A DNA stretch of 64,000 nucleotides from an uncultured Eggerthella sp. (lineage in GTDB: Bacteria; Actinomycetota; Coriobacteriia; Coriobacteriales; Eggerthellaceae): the NCBI GenBank assembly GCA_900542525.1, contig UQNZ01000005.1, positions 62,001-126,000 of the forward strand, given 5' to 3'. How positions within the stretch are numbered: the first letter of the stretch is position 1; each line of letters starts with the position of its first letter. The notes beneath the pieces are model-generated. The model worked only from the letters and a program-made list of their open reading frames with translations, was not told the origin of the DNA and did no database searches. The position numbers were made by a program, and so were the translations under genes. Positions 33,480 through 42,310 of the stretch are shown here, in pieces.

Positions 33480-36089
33480 ATGAAAAATGTATGGCTCATA
33501 TTCAAGCGCGATGTTCTTCGCCTCCTTAAAGTTCCACCTGCTCTTATGGTCATCCTGTTTTTGATCGTATTGCCTTCCATCTACACCTGGTATAACGTGG
33601 CAGGTTTTTGGAATCCGTATGACAACACCTCTGCGATGCGTGTATGTGTGGTGAACGAAGATGTGCCGGCGAATTCCGATCTTACAGGCCAGATTGATGT
33701 TGGTTCGCAGGTGGTGAAAGGCCTCGAGGAGAACGACCAGCTCGATTGGCAATTCGTCAATCGCACGGAGGCAATGAACGAGCTTAACGCAGGAACGTGC
33801 TATGCGGTGTTCGTCATTCCTTCCGATTTCAGCGAGCGACTTATCGCGCTTACTGAAGGTAAGGATGAAAAGCCGAGCATTCAATACTACGTGAATGAAA
33901 AGACGGGTCCTGTTGCGCCTAAGATAACCGATACTGGCTCGAATACGCTCGATCGAACGGTGAATGCTGAATTCGTAGGAACGGTAAGCAAGGCTGCGGT
34001 AAGCGCGATCGATGGTGCTTCAAATGAAATGCAAGACGCGCTCAAGAAGGTGCGTTCTAAAGCGCTTGAGCAAATGGATAGCGCACTTGACGCTCTTGCG
34101 CTCATGGATGATTCTATCGTGCAGTTCGATAGCGCGATCGCGAATGCGAAGACAGGCATCTCGACCGCGCACGATAAGCTCGGAGAGACGACGAACAAAC
34201 TCGATGAAGCAGCAAAAGAACTGAAGAATGCTGCTGATCAAGGCGAAACGGCAGCGAATGCGCTCAACGCCTATGCTGCACAGGGCTTGGTGAGTCTCGG
34301 GAAGACCACTTCCTATCTTTCACAAACGATCACCAAAACTTCTTCCACGATCGCGACAGGTCTCAGTGATGTTTCGAAGGCCAAAGGGTCGGCCGATCTG
34401 GCACTTGCAGAAGCGAAAGGCATCGTCGAGCATAATCAGGCGCTCATCGATGAGCTTACAGCACTGTGCGACACGCTTCCCGATTCCAGCGGTTACAAAG
34501 AGCAGCTGCGTTCATTGGTCGCTTCTTTAGATACCTTGAACAAGCAGACCTCTGAGACGGTAGCGAGCCTTCAAGATACGTCGACGCAGATGGGCAAGGA
34601 TATCGAAACCCTGCAGAAGGCAAATGATGATTTTTCAAAGGCTGCGTTCGAAGGAATCGATAACGCTCAGGCAACGGGAACGGAGGCCTTTACCGAGACT
34701 ATTCCTCAAGTGAGCGCTGCTATTACGAAGCTCTCACGAGCTACTGCTGATCTTTCTTCAACGGTTGCAGAGCAAAAGGCGCTCGTTCCTCCTGCACAGG
34801 CTGCGCTCGATGAGCTGAATGCAACGCTCGACATCGCTTCTACTACCTTGAGCGAAACGCGAAGCACTGAAAAAGAAGCAGCTGAAGAGCTAGCTATGGT
34901 GCGTAGTGATGTGGTTTCGCTCTCTACGGCAGGATTCTTAGAGCGCCTACTGGGGCAAAGCAGCCTTGATTCGAGTCAGATAGCTCAATTTGTGGCAGCG
35001 CCTACGCTGCTCAAGACCGAAGAGCTGTACAAGGTCGATTCGTATGGTGCTGCCATGGCGCCTTTGTTCATGAACCTCACCTTTTGGATCGGAGCGTTCA
35101 TGTTGCTCATCATCATGAAGCAAGAGGTAGATGGCAGGGGTATCCGACATTTGAAGATCTGGCAGCGTTACCTTGGACGTTTTCTTCTTATGGCGCTGCT
35201 CGTGGTGCTTCAAGCGATTATTTGCGTATCGGGTCTTTTGTTTATGGGCATTATGCCGGCCAATATCCCTGCGCTCTATTTGGCTGCTGCGATGTGTTCA
35301 CTGGCGTATCTGAGTATCATCTACTGTCTTTCCGTTACGCTTCAGCATGTGGGAAAGGGTATCTGCATCATCTTGGTCTTCGCACAGATCCCTGGAGCGA
35401 CAGGCCTCTATCCTATAGAAATGACCTCACCATTCTTCCAGACTATCTATCCGTTTTTCCCGTTCACCTATGGGATCGGCGCGATGCGTGAGGCGATGTG
35501 CGGCTTCTACGGAAACGATTTTGCGTTCACGCTTGTCATGCTCTCGTTGTTCTTCGTGATCTTCATGGGGATAGGGCTTGCGCTTCGCCCGCGTCTTGCG
35601 AATGTGAACCGCATGTTCGCACGTCAGATCGAAGAGGGCGATATCTACAACGGAGAAAGTGCAGTCGTGCCAGCACGACGCTATCGTATGAGCCAGGTTA
35701 TTGCGGCGCTTGCCGATCATGATCTGTTTCAGCAAAACGTTCAAGAGCGCTATGAACGCTTCGTGCGTCTTTATCCGCGCTTGATACGTGCCGCTATCAC
35801 ACTCGGCATCTTGGTGCCTATTGTGTTTACCGTGGCATTCTCGCTTACCATGACCGAGAAGATCGTATTGCTTACTGCGTGGCTCGTATGGTTCGTTTTT
35901 GTGTGCGGATTTTTGATCATACTCGAGGAATTGCGCTACAGCATGCGTCGTCAGCTGCAACTTGACTCGATGGATTCCGAAAAACTACGCACGATCTATG
36001 CCGATCGCAAGGTCGAGCGGTATAGTGATTCGCGCAGCCTGCATGAAGACGCCTTTTTGTTGCCACCAAAACGAGGTGGTAAGCGATGA
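33480..36089 (+). CDS. YhgE/Pip-type membrane protein with extra C-terminal two-TM module
   Basis: An 869-residue membrane protein of the YhgE/Pip (phage infection protein, ABC-2-like) family. One N-terminal membrane segment (about 20-42, ALMVILFLIVLPSIYTWYN) is followed by the Pip domain (WNPYDNTSAMRVCVVNED ... YAVFVIPSDFS). A long extracytoplasmic coiled-coil region (about 170-510) comes next, then five membrane segments (about 525-700). A further ~170 residues, unlike its partner, contain two more membrane helices (about 763-786 and 791-815). The function of the family is unresolved; related proteins include EsaA of type VII secretion and lactococcal phage receptors. The Shine-Dalgarno AGGAGG is 11 bases upstream. 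It overlaps the next gene by 4 bases. Confidence 0.85.
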   Translation: MKNVWLIFKRDVLRLLKVPPALMVILFLIVLPSIYTWYNVAGFWNPYDNTSAMRVCVVNEDVPANSDLTGQIDVGSQVVKGLEENDQLDWQFVNRTEAMNELNAGTCYAVFVIPSDFSERLIALTEGKDEKPSIQYYVNEKTGPVAPKITDTGSNTLDRTVNAEFVGTVSKAAVSAIDGASNEMQDALKKVRSKALEQMDSALDALALMDDSIVQFDSAIANAKTGISTAHDKLGETTNKLDEAAKELKNAADQGETAANALNAYAAQGLVSLGKTTSYLSQTITKTSSTIATGLSDVSKAKGSADLALAEAKGIVEHNQALIDELTALCDTLPDSSGYKEQLRSLVASLDTLNKQTSETVASLQDTSTQMGKDIETLQKANDDFSKAAFEGIDNAQATGTEAFTETIPQVSAAITKLSRATADLSSTVAEQKALVPPAQAALDELNATLDIASTTLSETRSTEKEAAEELAMVRSDVVSLSTAGFLERLLGQSSLDSSQIAQFVAAPTLLKTEELYKVDSYGAAMAPLFMNLTFWIGAFMLLIIMKQEVDGRGIRHLKIWQRYLGRFLLMALLVVLQAIICVSGLLFMGIMPANIPALYLAAAMCSLAYLSIIYCLSVTLQHVGKGICIILVFAQIPGATGLYPIEMTSPFFQTIYPFFPFTYGIGAMREAMCGFYGNDFAFTLVMLSLFFVIFMGIGLALRPRLANVNRMFARQIEEGDIYNGESAVVPARRYRMSQVIAALADHDLFQQNVQERYERFVRLYPRLIRAAITLGILVPIVFTVAFSLTMTEKIVLLTAWLVWFVFVCGFLIILEELRYSMRRQLQLDSMDSEKLRTIYADRKVERYSDSRSLHEDAFLLPPKRGGKR

Positions 36090-38272
36090 GGAATATTCTT
36101 GCGATATTCAAAGAGGATTTCAGGCACCTGTTCAGCAATGTGGTCAACGCCATCGTTACGCTCGGCCTCATCTTGCTTCCTTCGATCTTCGCGTTCTATA
36201 ACATCATCGCGTGCTGGGATGTCTTCGATAACACCGGCAATGTGAAGGTTGCGGTCGCGAACACCGATAAAGGCTATCAGAGCGATCTTGTTCCCTTGCG
36301 AATGAATCTAGGAGAGCAGGTGATTTCTGCACTTCGGTCAAACGACCAGATCAAGTGGGAATTCGTCTCTGAAGAGGAAGCGATAGATGGAGCGAAAGCT
36401 GGTCGCTACTATGCAGCAGTGGTCATCCCTTCAACATTCAGTAAAGACATGCTCACGTTCTATAGTGACGGGGGTGAACAGGCACGCATCAGCTACTATT
36501 CCAATCAGAAGAAGAACGTGATCGCACCGAAGATCACGGATCAAGGAGCCTCTTCGGTCTCGTATGCGGTAAATGAGGCGTTTGCTCAATCGGTCAGCGA
36601 GATCTCGCTTTCGCTCGTGCATGTGATGGCGAATTACCTTGACGAGAATGGCGCTGATGGCCGTGTTGTTGCGCTTGCTGATCACTTAGAGGCAACCTCA
36701 CGTGTTTTAGATAATGCTGCCAGTGCGGTTGAGGTGTTCGGAACGTTCGGTAGCGCTTCGAAAGACGCACTCGACTCTGCCACGAAGCTCATCGAAGCCA
36801 CGCAAGCAGGTTTCGGTTCAGTCGCGGGTTCGACGGCGGGGGTGGCAGAAGGGGTTAGCGAAACCGCTGAAGCGCTCAACAGTGCAACGACAACATTCAA
36901 AGAGGCGCTTACTGCTTCGACTGAAAGCTACGAGCAGCTTGCGCAAGCTGCAAAGGATGCCGCCGGCGCACTCGGAAACACATCGAGTGCGATGGCGAGT
37001 AGCATGCGCACGCAAGCAGAAACTGTTTCTGCGCAGATCACAAGCTATCAAGAGCTTTCTGGGCTTTTGCGCCAGATCGCGCCTAATGTTCCGAGTGATG
37101 TGCAACCTGCGATTCTTGCGATGGCGGATCGACTCGATTCAACGGTGAAGACGCTCGAAGTGGTACGCGACCTGCTCATTCAAAGCGCCGATGATCTTGA
37201 TCAAGCGAATGCGCAAGCGAAGGCAGACATAGCTGAACTTGAAAAGGTATCAGCTGAAGCGAAGACTGAGCTCGATAACTTGCAAAAGACCTACGAGCAG
37301 GAAGTTGGTCCTGCGCTCGAAGAGTTCGAGCGTTCTTCCAACGCTGCGGCAAAAGCTTTCTCGGAGGGAGCAACCGTGCTCTCTGAGCAGGATCTCTTCT
37401 CGATCGAGGGAAGCGAATCGCTAGAGAGCGCCTTCAACAATGCGCTTGGGCAATCAACTGCATCGGCGGAGAAGCTTCGCAGTGCCGCTGAAGAGCTTTC
37501 GACTACTGCAGAGAAGCTGCGTGAAGCAGCTATGTCAGGGGATTCGCAAACGCTTCAAGACCTGCTTTCGGCGGATGTGGAAGGTTTGGCACATGCGCTT
37601 GCTGCTCCCGTGAATATCGAGCGTACGGCGGTCTTCCCAAGTCAATCGTTTGGCGCATCGATGGCGCCGCTCTATACTACGCTCGCTATCTTCATCGGGT
37701 CGCTTCTCATCATGGTAGCGGTGAAGCCCCGTATTTCTGGGCGCATGAAGGATAAGCTCAAAGATCCAAAACCACGCCAGCTTTTCACAGGACACTTCCT
37801 TATCTGCGCATTGCTCTCGCTTGCGCAGACCACGTTCATGGCGCTCGGCAACCTCTTCTTCCTCGATATCTCGGTAGTGCACCCGTTGCTGTTTATGCTC
37901 GTATATTGGTTCGCAGGTCTGGTGTTCACGTTCATCATCTATGCGCTCGTGGTCTCGTTTGCGAACCTTGGCAAAGCGATAGCGGTTTTGATGCTCATCG
38001 TGCAAGTAACTGCATGCAACGGTTCATATCCGCTTGTGATTTTGCCCGATTTCGTCCAGATGATAAGCCCTTGGATGCCAGCAACACATGTGGTGGAAGC
38101 TATGCGTGCGGCAATGTTCGGTATCTATCAGAATGATTTCTGGATAGCTATGGGCGAGCTGGCGCTCTTCTTGGCTCCAGCGGCGCTCTTAGGATATGCC
38201 CTCAGAAAGCCACTTGAGAAATTCATGCAGTGGTATGTGCGCACGGTCGAATCGACAAACTTGATCGAGTGA
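36086..38272 (+). CDS. YhgE/Pip-type membrane protein (second paralogue)
   Basis: A 728-residue paralogue of the preceding protein. It has an N-terminal membrane segment (about 18-42, IVTLGLILLPSIFAFYNII), the Pip domain (DNTGNVKVAVANTDKGY ... YYAAVVIPSTFSKDM), and a long Ala/Ser/Thr/Glu coiled-coil region (about 180-510). Five C-terminal membrane segments (about 522-712) follow. It ends soon after the last membrane segment, without the two-helix extension. The ATGA overlap indicates translational coupling and suggests that the two proteins form a heteromer. No ABC ATPase and no WXG100 protein lie beside them. Confidence 0.85.
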   Translation: MRNILAIFKEDFRHLFSNVVNAIVTLGLILLPSIFAFYNIIACWDVFDNTGNVKVAVANTDKGYQSDLVPLRMNLGEQVISALRSNDQIKWEFVSEEEAIDGAKAGRYYAAVVIPSTFSKDMLTFYSDGGEQARISYYSNQKKNVIAPKITDQGASSVSYAVNEAFAQSVSEISLSLVHVMANYLDENGADGRVVALADHLEATSRVLDNAASAVEVFGTFGSASKDALDSATKLIEATQAGFGSVAGSTAGVAEGVSETAEALNSATTTFKEALTASTESYEQLAQAAKDAAGALGNTSSAMASSMRTQAETVSAQITSYQELSGLLRQIAPNVPSDVQPAILAMADRLDSTVKTLEVVRDLLIQSADDLDQANAQAKADIAELEKVSAEAKTELDNLQKTYEQEVGPALEEFERSSNAAAKAFSEGATVLSEQDLFSIEGSESLESAFNNALGQSTASAEKLRSAAEELSTTAEKLREAAMSGDSQTLQDLLSADVEGLAHALAAPVNIERTAVFPSQSFGASMAPLYTTLAIFIGSLLIMVAVKPRISGRMKDKLKDPKPRQLFTGHFLICALLSLAQTTFMALGNLFFLDISVVHPLLFMLVYWFAGLVFTFIIYALVVSFANLGKAIAVLMLIVQVTACNGSYPLVILPDFVQMISPWMPATHVVEAMRAAMFGIYQNDFWIAMGELALFLAPAALLGYALRKPLEKFMQWYVRTVESTNLIE

Positions 38273-38581
38273 TTCTTGCGGTCAAGTCCTTAGATGACTG
38301 CTCCCAGAAAGCGCGCTGATTGGTGCCTTCCTTAGGGCTCACGATGCGCTTATCGTGCTCTTTTCATACATGGAGAGTAGCTTGTTCCGTCGGGTGATCA
38401 CGGTGCCGATCAGGAAAGGAAGTCAAAAACGATCGCGCGATAGACCATGATTACCGCCATGGCGCTTGCTTGATCAATACCGAACAGAGCATAGGTTACG
38501 AGCGGGTAGTCTCATTCATCTCGCGGCTTTCCTGCAATCTAGGATCATTTGAATTTTCGCAGCCCTTGAACAACAAGAAAG
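38273..38581. other. Gap between convergent genes
   Basis: About 310 bases between the second YhgE/Pip gene (+) and the WYL regulator (-). A 6-bp hairpin CACGAT/ATCGTG (38340-38357) followed by CTCTTTTC is a weak terminator candidate for the + strand operon. No gene, repeat or clear terminator for the - strand gene is seen. Confidence 0.35.
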
Positions 38582-39565
38582 CTAGTCTTCGAGCAGGTAA
38601 TTCAGATACGCGCGATACTCTTCTACCAACGAATCTGGACCTTGGATGCGCACTTTCTTTCCCATGGACGCGATCCATCCGAAGAACTGCTCGCTCTTGC
38701 AGATTCTCACGCGGGCAAGAGCCTCCTGATCATTCGACTTCAAGAAGGTTGCTGCACTACCGAAGCGATCAGTGATGATCTCAACCTTATCTGGGTCCGC
38801 TGCAAGGATAGCCACCACTTCTTCGCCTCCGAAGCGCCCGAACATGATCGCCTTGTTCTCATCGTAGCGAAACCCGGCGATCTCGCTGTTGCGCGTGGCA
38901 GGCGCGCTTTCAAGCACGCGAAGATCCATCATTCTATCCAGGCGATATTCGCTTAGGGTGTTGTGTGCCTCATTCCAAGCAGTGAGATAATAGAAGCCAT
39001 CTTCGTACACGATGGCAACGGGCGTTACCAGATGCGTTTTGCTCTTCGATCGAGCGAAGGGTTTACCATCGAGCCCGATCTTTCGATAGGAGAATTCGAT
39101 CTTGCACTTGGCCTTGATAGCCTGATGGATTGCATCGACAGCATGAAAAACGCTGCTGTTCTGCGACTTGATACGACGCGCAACGTGGATGCGTCGGTCG
39201 AGTAGATGCTGTTCGTGGTTCGTGGCAAGCTGCTTGATATTGGTGATGAGCGTCTTCGCTTGTTTCTCGGTTATCGCGCGACAAGATTGAATGGCGTCGA
39301 CCATGAGCATGAGCTCTCCGATGGAGAAATCCCTTCGTTCGATCGCGTATTCAACGGGATTGCGTTGATAGGTCTTGATGTCGATATCGAATTCACGCAG
39401 GATATCGAGATCGGAATAGATGCTCTTGCGCTCTGCGGGAATGCCGTAGGCATCCAGGCGTTCGATGATCTGCGACATGGTGAGTCCGTGTTCGGCGTTG
39501 GTCTCTTCCTGAAGGATCTTCAAAAGATACAAGACCTTGATCTTCGCTTTCTTGTTGTTCGCCAT
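38582..39565 (-). CDS. WYL-domain transcriptional regulator
   Basis: A 327-residue regulator. The N-terminal winged helix-turn-helix (about 1-65: KVLYLLKILQEETNAEHGLTMSQIIERLDAYGIPAERKSIYSDLDILREF) is typical of DeoR/YafY-like WYL proteins. The WYL domain covers about 140-215 (IEFSYRKIGLDGKPF...VTPVAIVYEDGFYYLTAWNEAHNTLSEYRLDRM). A C-terminal WCX extension follows. WYL domains bind nucleic-acid or nucleotide ligands in several studied cases. It is divergent from punA with an operator-like dyad between them, so punA or itself is a likely target. The Shine-Dalgarno AAAGGA is 7 bases upstream. Confidence 0.88.
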   Translation of the reverse strand: MANNKKAKIKVLYLLKILQEETNAEHGLTMSQIIERLDAYGIPAERKSIYSDLDILREFDIDIKTYQRNPVEYAIERRDFSIGELMLMVDAIQSCRAITEKQAKTLITNIKQLATNHEQHLLDRRIHVARRIKSQNSSVFHAVDAIHQAIKAKCKIEFSYRKIGLDGKPFARSKSKTHLVTPVAIVYEDGFYYLTAWNEAHNTLSEYRLDRMMDLRVLESAPATRNSEIAGFRYDENKAIMFGRFGGEEVVAILAADPDKVEIITDRFGSAATFLKSNDQEALARVRICKSEQFFGWIASMGKKVRIQGPDSLVEEYRAYLNYLLED

Positions 39566-39642
39566 AAGGACATCCTTTGCAATGCAAGATGGGTCAAAAA
39601 TGATGCTATCAAGAAAAGACTAGCGCATCATCTTTCATAGTA

Positions 39643-39660
39643 TGTCCGATTAAGAGGACA
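39643..39660. promoter_or_regulatory. Operator-like dyad between WYL regulator and punA
   Basis: The dyad is TGTCC-N8-GGACA, 12 bases upstream of the punA -35. A further palindrome TTGCAATGCAA sits at 39577-39587 in the leader of the regulator. Both are plausible binding sites for the WYL protein; this is inferred from symmetry and position only. Confidence 0.4.
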
Positions 39661-39671
39661 GAGTAAAGAAA

Positions 39672-39700
39672 TTGGAGCCAGGAGAGGGGAGCGCTATAAT
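39672..39700 (+). promoter_or_regulatory. Promoter of punA
   Basis: TTGGAG, a 17-base spacer and a perfect TATAAT. The start codon is 28 bases beyond the -10, so the leader is about 20 bases. It contains a small inverted repeat CTCTCT-N8-AGAGAG (39701-39720) that includes the Shine-Dalgarno and could mask it. Confidence 0.7.
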
Positions 39701-39727
39701 CTCTCTAACGAACGAGAGAGGAATCGC

Positions 39728-40573
39728 ATGGCCACTTCATTGCGTGAAGCGATCGCCCAGACCGCTGCATCGATCAAAGAACTCCTAGCGGGAAGGCAGC
39801 CTGTTTGCGGGCTCATCTTAGGAAGCGGCTTGAACTTCTATGCCGACACGCTTGAACAACAAGAGATTCTTTCTTATAAAGAACTTCCGTATATGAAGGT
39901 TTCGACAGCAACTGGCCATAAGGGGCAGTTCGTGCTCGGAAGGGTCCCTGGCACAGAGGTGTGGGTGCTCTGCATGCAGGGGCGCTTGCACGGCTATGAA
40001 GGCGTAAGCGCACAGGATGTCGCGCTGCCGGTATGGGCGATGCAAGCTGCTGGTATCGATACGCTCATTACCACCAATGCGGTTGGTGCCTTGAATCCCG
40101 CATTCGAAGTCGGGTCCTTCTGCGTCATGTCCGACCACATCAACTTCACGGGGCGCAACCCCATCGCGCACCCGGAAGGGAACCTGATCGCGGAGCGATT
40201 CGTGCCCATGCTCGATGCGCATGATCCACAGATGCGTGCGCTCCTGCTTGATATTGCCGCACGTGAAGGGGTCGATGTGAACGAAGGCGTGTACCTCGGG
40301 CTCATGGGGCCGAACTTCGAAACGCCTGCTGAAGTTCGCTTATTCGCATTGTGGGGCGCAGATACCGTTGCCATGAGTGTAGTGGAGGAGGTCATCGCGG
40401 CGCGTCATGTGGGCATGCGCGTGTTGGGCCTTTCGCTCGTTTCGAACAAGGCCTGTGGCATAGAGGGCGCAGATCCGAACTCAGACGAGGTCATGGATGT
40501 TGCCGAAAAGGTCAAGCCGGAATTCACCGTGCTCATGAACGGGTTCTTGCGTGAGATTGCTCACCTGCAGTAA
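39728..40573 (+). CDS. punA: Purine nucleoside phosphorylase (trimeric type)
   Basis: Cleaves purine (deoxy)ribonucleosides with phosphate for salvage. The 281 residues match the trimeric family: GLILGSGLN (phosphate Ser), MQGRLHGYEG (Arg/His/Tyr of the active site), TNAVGALN, GPNFETPAEVRLFALWGADTVAMS (Phe-Glu and Met-Ser of the base and ribose site) and SLVSNKA (base-binding Asn). The late His that usually follows (SHEEV) is Asp here (NSDEV), a possible shift in 5'-hydroxyl recognition. It precedes cydD by 12 bases and may be co-transcribed with it. Confidence 0.92.
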   Translation: MATSLREAIAQTAASIKELLAGRQPVCGLILGSGLNFYADTLEQQEILSYKELPYMKVSTATGHKGQFVLGRVPGTEVWVLCMQGRLHGYEGVSAQDVALPVWAMQAAGIDTLITTNAVGALNPAFEVGSFCVMSDHINFTGRNPIAHPEGNLIAERFVPMLDAHDPQMRALLLDIAAREGVDVNEGVYLGLMGPNFETPAEVRLFALWGADTVAMSVVEEVIAARHVGMRVLGLSLVSNKACGIEGADPNSDEVMDVAEKVKPEFTVLMNGFLREIAHLQ

Positions 40574-40585
40574 AGGCATTGAATC

Positions 40586-42310
40586 TTGTTCGATAAGGCC
40601 ATCTTCAAACTTCCACATATCCATCGCACGCTCGCGATCCTTGTTCTGTTCGCCATGATGGAAACAGCGTGCATTCTCGGAGAGGCATTCGGGCTTTCGC
40701 ACGCACTGGTGGCGCTTTGGGAAGGGAACGCATTCGAGGCTGCTCTTTGGAATCTTTCCCTTTTTTCTTGTTCTTTCGTTTGCGTGCGCATCACGCTCGA
40801 CCTGCGTGAAGCCTTCATCTCCTCGTATGCGCTTAGCTGTGCGCGCGGGGTGCGAAAGGACTTGTTCGGTGCGCTCTTTCAGACGGGTGCACCAGTAGTG
40901 CAGCGCTTCGGTACCGCAACGAGCGCAGCCATGGCACTCGAAGGCATCGACAAGATGAAGGAGTATCTCGAGCTCGTTCTGCCAAAGCTGGTGAATATGA
41001 TGGTCTTGCCGCTCATGTTTGCGCTTGCCATCGCCTGCGCCGATTGGGTCTCGGGCGTAATCGTCATCATCCTTTTGCCCTCGATGGTGCTGCTCATGGT
41101 GCTCATCGGCAAGACCACCGCCGAAAAGAGCCGCGTCCAGCATGGAGCATTCAAGGTCATGTCGAACCATTTCATCGACTCGGTGCGCGGCCTACCCACG
41201 CTTTCGACCTTTGCCGTTTCGAAGACCTATGCAGATCGTGTTTTCGAAGTGAGCGAGCGATTTCGTGAAGCAACGATGAAGATGCTGAAGAGCGCTCAGC
41301 TCTCTGGTGCGGTGCTCGATCTGTTCGCCACCCTTGCGATCGCGGCGGTGTCGATCATGCTCGGTCTGCGCCTGATCGATGGTTCGCTCATGTTGCTTCC
41401 TGCGCTCTTCGTGCTTATACTCGCTCCTGAGTTTTTCAGGCCCATTCGTGAATACGCCTCTGACTATCATGCTTCGCTTGATGGAGTGAACTCGTTGCAT
41501 ACGATCGAGTCGATGCTCGCTTCTGTGAGCGTTCCGCCCAGCACCAAAACGCTGCCTTTATGGAATGGATCGACCACGCTCGAACTTGAAGGCGTTTCAC
41601 AGTCGTACGAGGGGGTCTTGGTCCTCTCTGGCGTTACTGCGAGCCTGAAAGGATATGCGCGCATCGGAGTGGTGGGCATGAGCGGCTCAGGCAAAAGCAC
41701 GCTCTTGCGTTTATTGGCTGGTCTGGAGGACCCTTCAGCAGGAACGTTCCAGCTCGATGGGTGCGAGACGCTCACGACGCTTCGTTATGAAAGCTGGGAA
41801 GAGCAGGTTGCTTACATTCCGCAAGATTCCATGATATTTCATGCGTCTTTGCGCGAGAATCTTACCTTCTATAACCCACAAGCGAGCGATGAACAGGTAC
41901 GCACTGTTGTGGAAAAGCTGGGGTTGGGTGAGCTCTTGGCGCAGCTGCCCCAAGGCCTCGATACGCTCATAGGTGAAGGAGCTCGTGGGCTTTCGGAAGG
42001 TCAGGCTCAACGAATCGCCCTAGCACGAGTGGTGCTCGATGAACGCAAGCGAATCGTTCTCTTCGATGAGCCAACGGCGCATCTCGATATCGAGACCGAA
42101 ATGGAATTGAAACAGGCCATGGTCGAGGTCATGCAAGGACGCCTGGTGGTGTTCGCGACCCATCGGCTTCATTGGCTTGACACGCTCGATTATTTGCTCG
42201 TGCTTGAAGAGGGGAAGCTCGTTGAGCAGGGCACGACTGCTGAACTTTTAGAGAACGGTGCGCATTTTGCCGCGCTTGTACGTGCGCTTCGCGGAGGTGA
42301 AGCAGCATGA
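40586..42310 (+). CDS. cydD: CydD-type ABC transporter (cytochrome bd assembly)
   Basis: One half of the heterodimeric ABC exporter CydDC, which supplies thiols needed for cytochrome bd assembly. 574 residues: an N-terminal six-helix domain including FFRPIREYASDYHASLDGV, typical of CydD, and an ATPase with Walker A GMSGSGKST (about 363-371), signature LSEGQAQRIAL (about 470) and Walker B IVLFDEPTAHLD. It starts with TTG 9 bases after AAAGG. It overlaps cydC by 4 bases. Its place beside cydC and cydAB makes the assignment secure. Confidence 0.9.
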   Translation: MFDKAIFKLPHIHRTLAILVLFAMMETACILGEAFGLSHALVALWEGNAFEAALWNLSLFSCSFVCVRITLDLREAFISSYALSCARGVRKDLFGALFQTGAPVVQRFGTATSAAMALEGIDKMKEYLELVLPKLVNMMVLPLMFALAIACADWVSGVIVIILLPSMVLLMVLIGKTTAEKSRVQHGAFKVMSNHFIDSVRGLPTLSTFAVSKTYADRVFEVSERFREATMKMLKSAQLSGAVLDLFATLAIAAVSIMLGLRLIDGSLMLLPALFVLILAPEFFRPIREYASDYHASLDGVNSLHTIESMLASVSVPPSTKTLPLWNGSTTLELEGVSQSYEGVLVLSGVTASLKGYARIGVVGMSGSGKSTLLRLLAGLEDPSAGTFQLDGCETLTTLRYESWEEQVAYIPQDSMIFHASLRENLTFYNPQASDEQVRTVVEKLGLGELLAQLPQGLDTLIGEGARGLSEGQAQRIALARVVLDERKRIVLFDEPTAHLDIETEMELKQAMVEVMQGRLVVFATHRLHWLDTLDYLLVLEEGKLVEQGTTAELLENGAHFAALVRALRGGEAA

